Below, piece after piece: positions 6,381 to 7,819 of a stretch of 7,819 bases of DNA (positions are counted from its first letter, which is position 1; every line of letters begins with the position of its first letter). The translations under genes and the position numbers were made by a program. This DNA comes from Betaproteobacteria bacterium. GTDB taxonomy: Bacteria > Pseudomonadota > Gammaproteobacteria > Burkholderiales > Rhodocyclaceae. Under the pieces are notes generated by a model that saw only the letters and a program-made list of their open reading frames with translations, was not told where the DNA came from and did no database searches. The stretch is taken from the NCBI GenBank assembly GCA_025997075.1, contig BNUC01000156.1, positions 1 to 7,819 on the forward strand, in the 5' to 3' direction.

Positions 6381-6404
6381 ATTCCCGCCTTCGCGGGAAT
6401 GACG
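6381..6404. repeat. Second dRS3-like hairpin, direct repeat of the 6217-6240 sequence
   Basis: ATTCCCGC (6381-6388) pairs with GCGGGAAT (6393-6400) around CTTC, and the 24 bases 6381-6404 are identical to 6217-6240. The terminal-repeat element thus sits between two direct copies of this palindrome. Copy 1 near 738-846 has a hairpin only on its left side. The following 6405-6450 stretch shows no clear promoter or strong ribosome-binding site. Confidence 0.88.
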
Positions 6405-6450
6405 GAGTAATCATAAGTAAGCTCATCAATAAATCCCTGGACCTATTCCT

Positions 6451-7819
6451 ATGTTTCAAAAAATCTTGCTGGCATTAAGTTTTGTCCTTGCGTCAACAAT
6501 GGCTCAAGCCGCCCAAGGCGATTTTGAAGCCTACATCGCCGACATCGAGGGGCGGCTGGACCGCACATCGCAGGCCTATCGCGACCAGCAGCTTGAAGAA
6601 GCCAAAAGCGCGGTGCAATCGGCGTATTTTGAAGTATTTGAAAATCTGGAAGGCCCGATACGCATCAATATTTCGGCAGCGAAAAGTTACGAGATGGAAG
6701 CGACTTTCGGGCAGATTCGCCGCATGATGATGGACGGCAAGCCCGTGGCGGAAGTGGATGCGCGCATTCAATGGCTAAAAGGTGAGCTGCGCGCCGTGCA
6801 GCCGAAAATCGAGACCGGGCACAGCCTCACGACGCAAGACGCCTACGATAACCAGAAAATTGCCCCCTACTGGCGCGACTATTACCGTTTGATTGACGAT
6901 TTGCTGGCCGAGGCGGTGACTCTTTACCAGCAGGGAAACGGCGGCGAAGCGCGCGCCCGGATTCAGCGCGCGCAGTTTGACGGCTTCAAGAATTCGGAGA
7001 TGGAAATCGGCATTCGCAGCCAACGCTCGGCCAGCCTGACGCAGCGGATTAACCAGGAATTTTCCGCCTTGATGGAGTTGGCGAACGAATTGGCCAACGT
7101 TCCCAATGAGATGACCAAATTTGGCTACGGCGTCACCAGCCTGTTGCAGGATATCGAAGAACAGCTTGAAGATTTGCCCATCCCGGCCAAGGCCGGCGTC
7201 AATGTCATGGCCGATGCCGCAGCGGCTGGCGAAAGCAATGCGGACAACAACGCCGATTGGCCGCAAGTCGCGCGGTCTATCGACGCCGCCATCGCCCAAG
7301 CCATCTCCCAATATCAGGCGGGCGAGACGCAGCCGGCGATAGCGGCTGTGCAGAACGCCTACTTCGATTTATTTGAAGCCTCGGGCATGGAAAACCGCAT
7401 GGGCGCGCGCGACGCCACGGCCAAGACGCGGCTGGAAGGCTATTTCACCAAAATGGTGGGCTTGATGAAAGCCGGGCGGCCTCTCGCGGAACTGGAGGAA
7501 CAGGCCAGGGGACTATCGACCGATTTGGCGCAAGCCGCGCTGCAACTGGGCGGCGGCAGTCAGACCCCCTGGGGCCTGGCCGTGATGAGCCTGATTATCA
7601 TCCTGCGCGAAGGCATGGAAGCGCTGCTGATTGTCACGGCCATCGTCGCTTATCTGATTAAGAACAATCATGCCGACAAGCTGCCCCTGATTCGTCAATC
7701 GGTGATGGTGGCCCTGGCGGCCAGCTTCGCCACCGCCGCCGTGTTTTACTGGCTGTTCAAAAATGCCGGCGCGCAGCGCGAACTGCTTGAGGGCTTCCGC
7801 ATGATAGATCGGACGAGCG
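6451..7819 (+). CDS. FTR1-family iron permease with long periplasmic N-terminal domain (3' end missing)
   Basis: The frame is open from ATG 6451 to the window end (456 codons). A signal peptide (1-20, LASTMAQA) precedes an alpha-helical, charged region of about 350 residues, then the first membrane helix of an FTR1 permease. That helix carries LREGMEALLIVTAIVAYL with R386-E387-G-M-E390, the iron-ligand REGxE motif. A second helix (about 415-434) follows. The rest, including the second REGxE, is off the window. The extension shows three similar segments (AVQSAYFEVFE at 54-64, IQRAQFDGFKNSEME at 171-185, AVQNAYFDLFEASGME at 299-314), so it looks built from repeated helical units. Permeases paired with P19 (FetM, cFtr1) are known to have such extensions. 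The start has only a weak Shine-Dalgarno (CTGGA, 6437-6441). The final codons after about 7805 are probably adapter sequence, not gene. Confidence 0.9.
   Translation, partial: MFQKILLALSFVLASTMAQAAQGDFEAYIADIEGRLDRTSQAYRDQQLEEAKSAVQSAYFEVFENLEGPIRINISAAKSYEMEATFGQIRRMMMDGKPVAEVDARIQWLKGELRAVQPKIETGHSLTTQDAYDNQKIAPYWRDYYRLIDDLLAEAVTLYQQGNGGEARARIQRAQFDGFKNSEMEIGIRSQRSASLTQRINQEFSALMELANELANVPNEMTKFGYGVTSLLQDIEEQLEDLPIPAKAGVNVMADAAAAGESNADNNADWPQVARSIDAAIAQAISQYQAGETQPAIAAVQNAYFDLFEASGMENRMGARDATAKTRLEGYFTKMVGLMKAGRPLAELEEQARGLSTDLAQAALQLGGGSQTPWGLAVMSLIIILREGMEALLIVTAIVAYLIKNNHADKLPLIRQSVMVALAASFATAAVFYWLFKNAGAQRELLEGFRMIDRTS
7806..7819. other. Probable Illumina TruSeq adapter remnant at contig end
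   Basis: AGATCGGACGAGCG matches the first 14 bases of the common TruSeq adapter stem (AGATCGGAAGAGCG) at 13 of 14 positions. It sits exactly at the end of the window. Where FTR1 proteins usually read EGFTML or similar, the frame here turns from EGFRM to IDRTS, in line with a switch to foreign sequence. Confidence 0.75.

Noticed and set aside
6187..6402. A 71-codon + strand frame between cytochrome c and FTR1
   Set aside because: It is almost wholly made of the palindromic repeat and has no ribosome-binding site or independent similarity; it is a by-product of the repeat.

Overview
The window looks like the end of a contig from a Gram-negative, probably beta- or gammaproteobacterial, genome. 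The evidence is moderately GC-rich coding sequence, Shine-Dalgarno sites, Sec and lipoprotein signals, a C-terminal outer-membrane beta-barrel end, a c-type cytochrome, and intergenic palindromes of a kind common in those classes. The genus cannot be named from this sequence. All genes are on the + strand.

Layout: (1) 1-127, the last 41 codons of an apparent outer-membrane beta-barrel protein. (2) 158-682, a P19/Tp34/FetP-type periplasmic iron/copper-binding protein. (3) 683-914, a repeat block made of a 16-bp-stem hairpin followed by a 109-bp element with 11-bp terminal inverted repeats. (4) 915-6174, six tightly packed genes: a DUF2318 (FtrD-like) membrane protein with five cysteines, two paralogous FtsX/MacB-type permeases, an ABC ATPase, a TlpA-like thioredoxin lipoprotein and a small class I cytochrome c. 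(5) 6175-6450, a second copy of the composite repeat with an 11-bp size difference and an extra hairpin. (6) 6451 to the end, an FTR1-family iron permease with a long periplasmic N-terminal region, cut off after its first REGxE helix.

Together these genes form the P19-FTR1 iron uptake system known from Campylobacter jejuni (p19 cluster), uropathogenic E. coli (FetMP and neighbours) and, in part, Bordetella FtrABCD. In the family model P19 binds iron with help from copper, FTR1 carries iron across the inner membrane, and the ABC/DUF2318/thioredoxin genes support the process under iron limitation or acid. The exact role of those accessory genes is not settled. This is therefore a known system type rather than a new one.

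The points that stand out are a cytochrome c at the end of the accessory block, where as I recall C. jejuni has a second thioredoxin; the separation of FTR1 from p19 by the six-gene block; paired copies of a composite repeat at both edges of that block; and three apparent copies of one helical motif in the FTR1 extension. The last 14 bases match the start of the Illumina TruSeq adapter except for one base, so the 3' end is probably not genomic and the last residues of the FTR1 reading frame should not be trusted.
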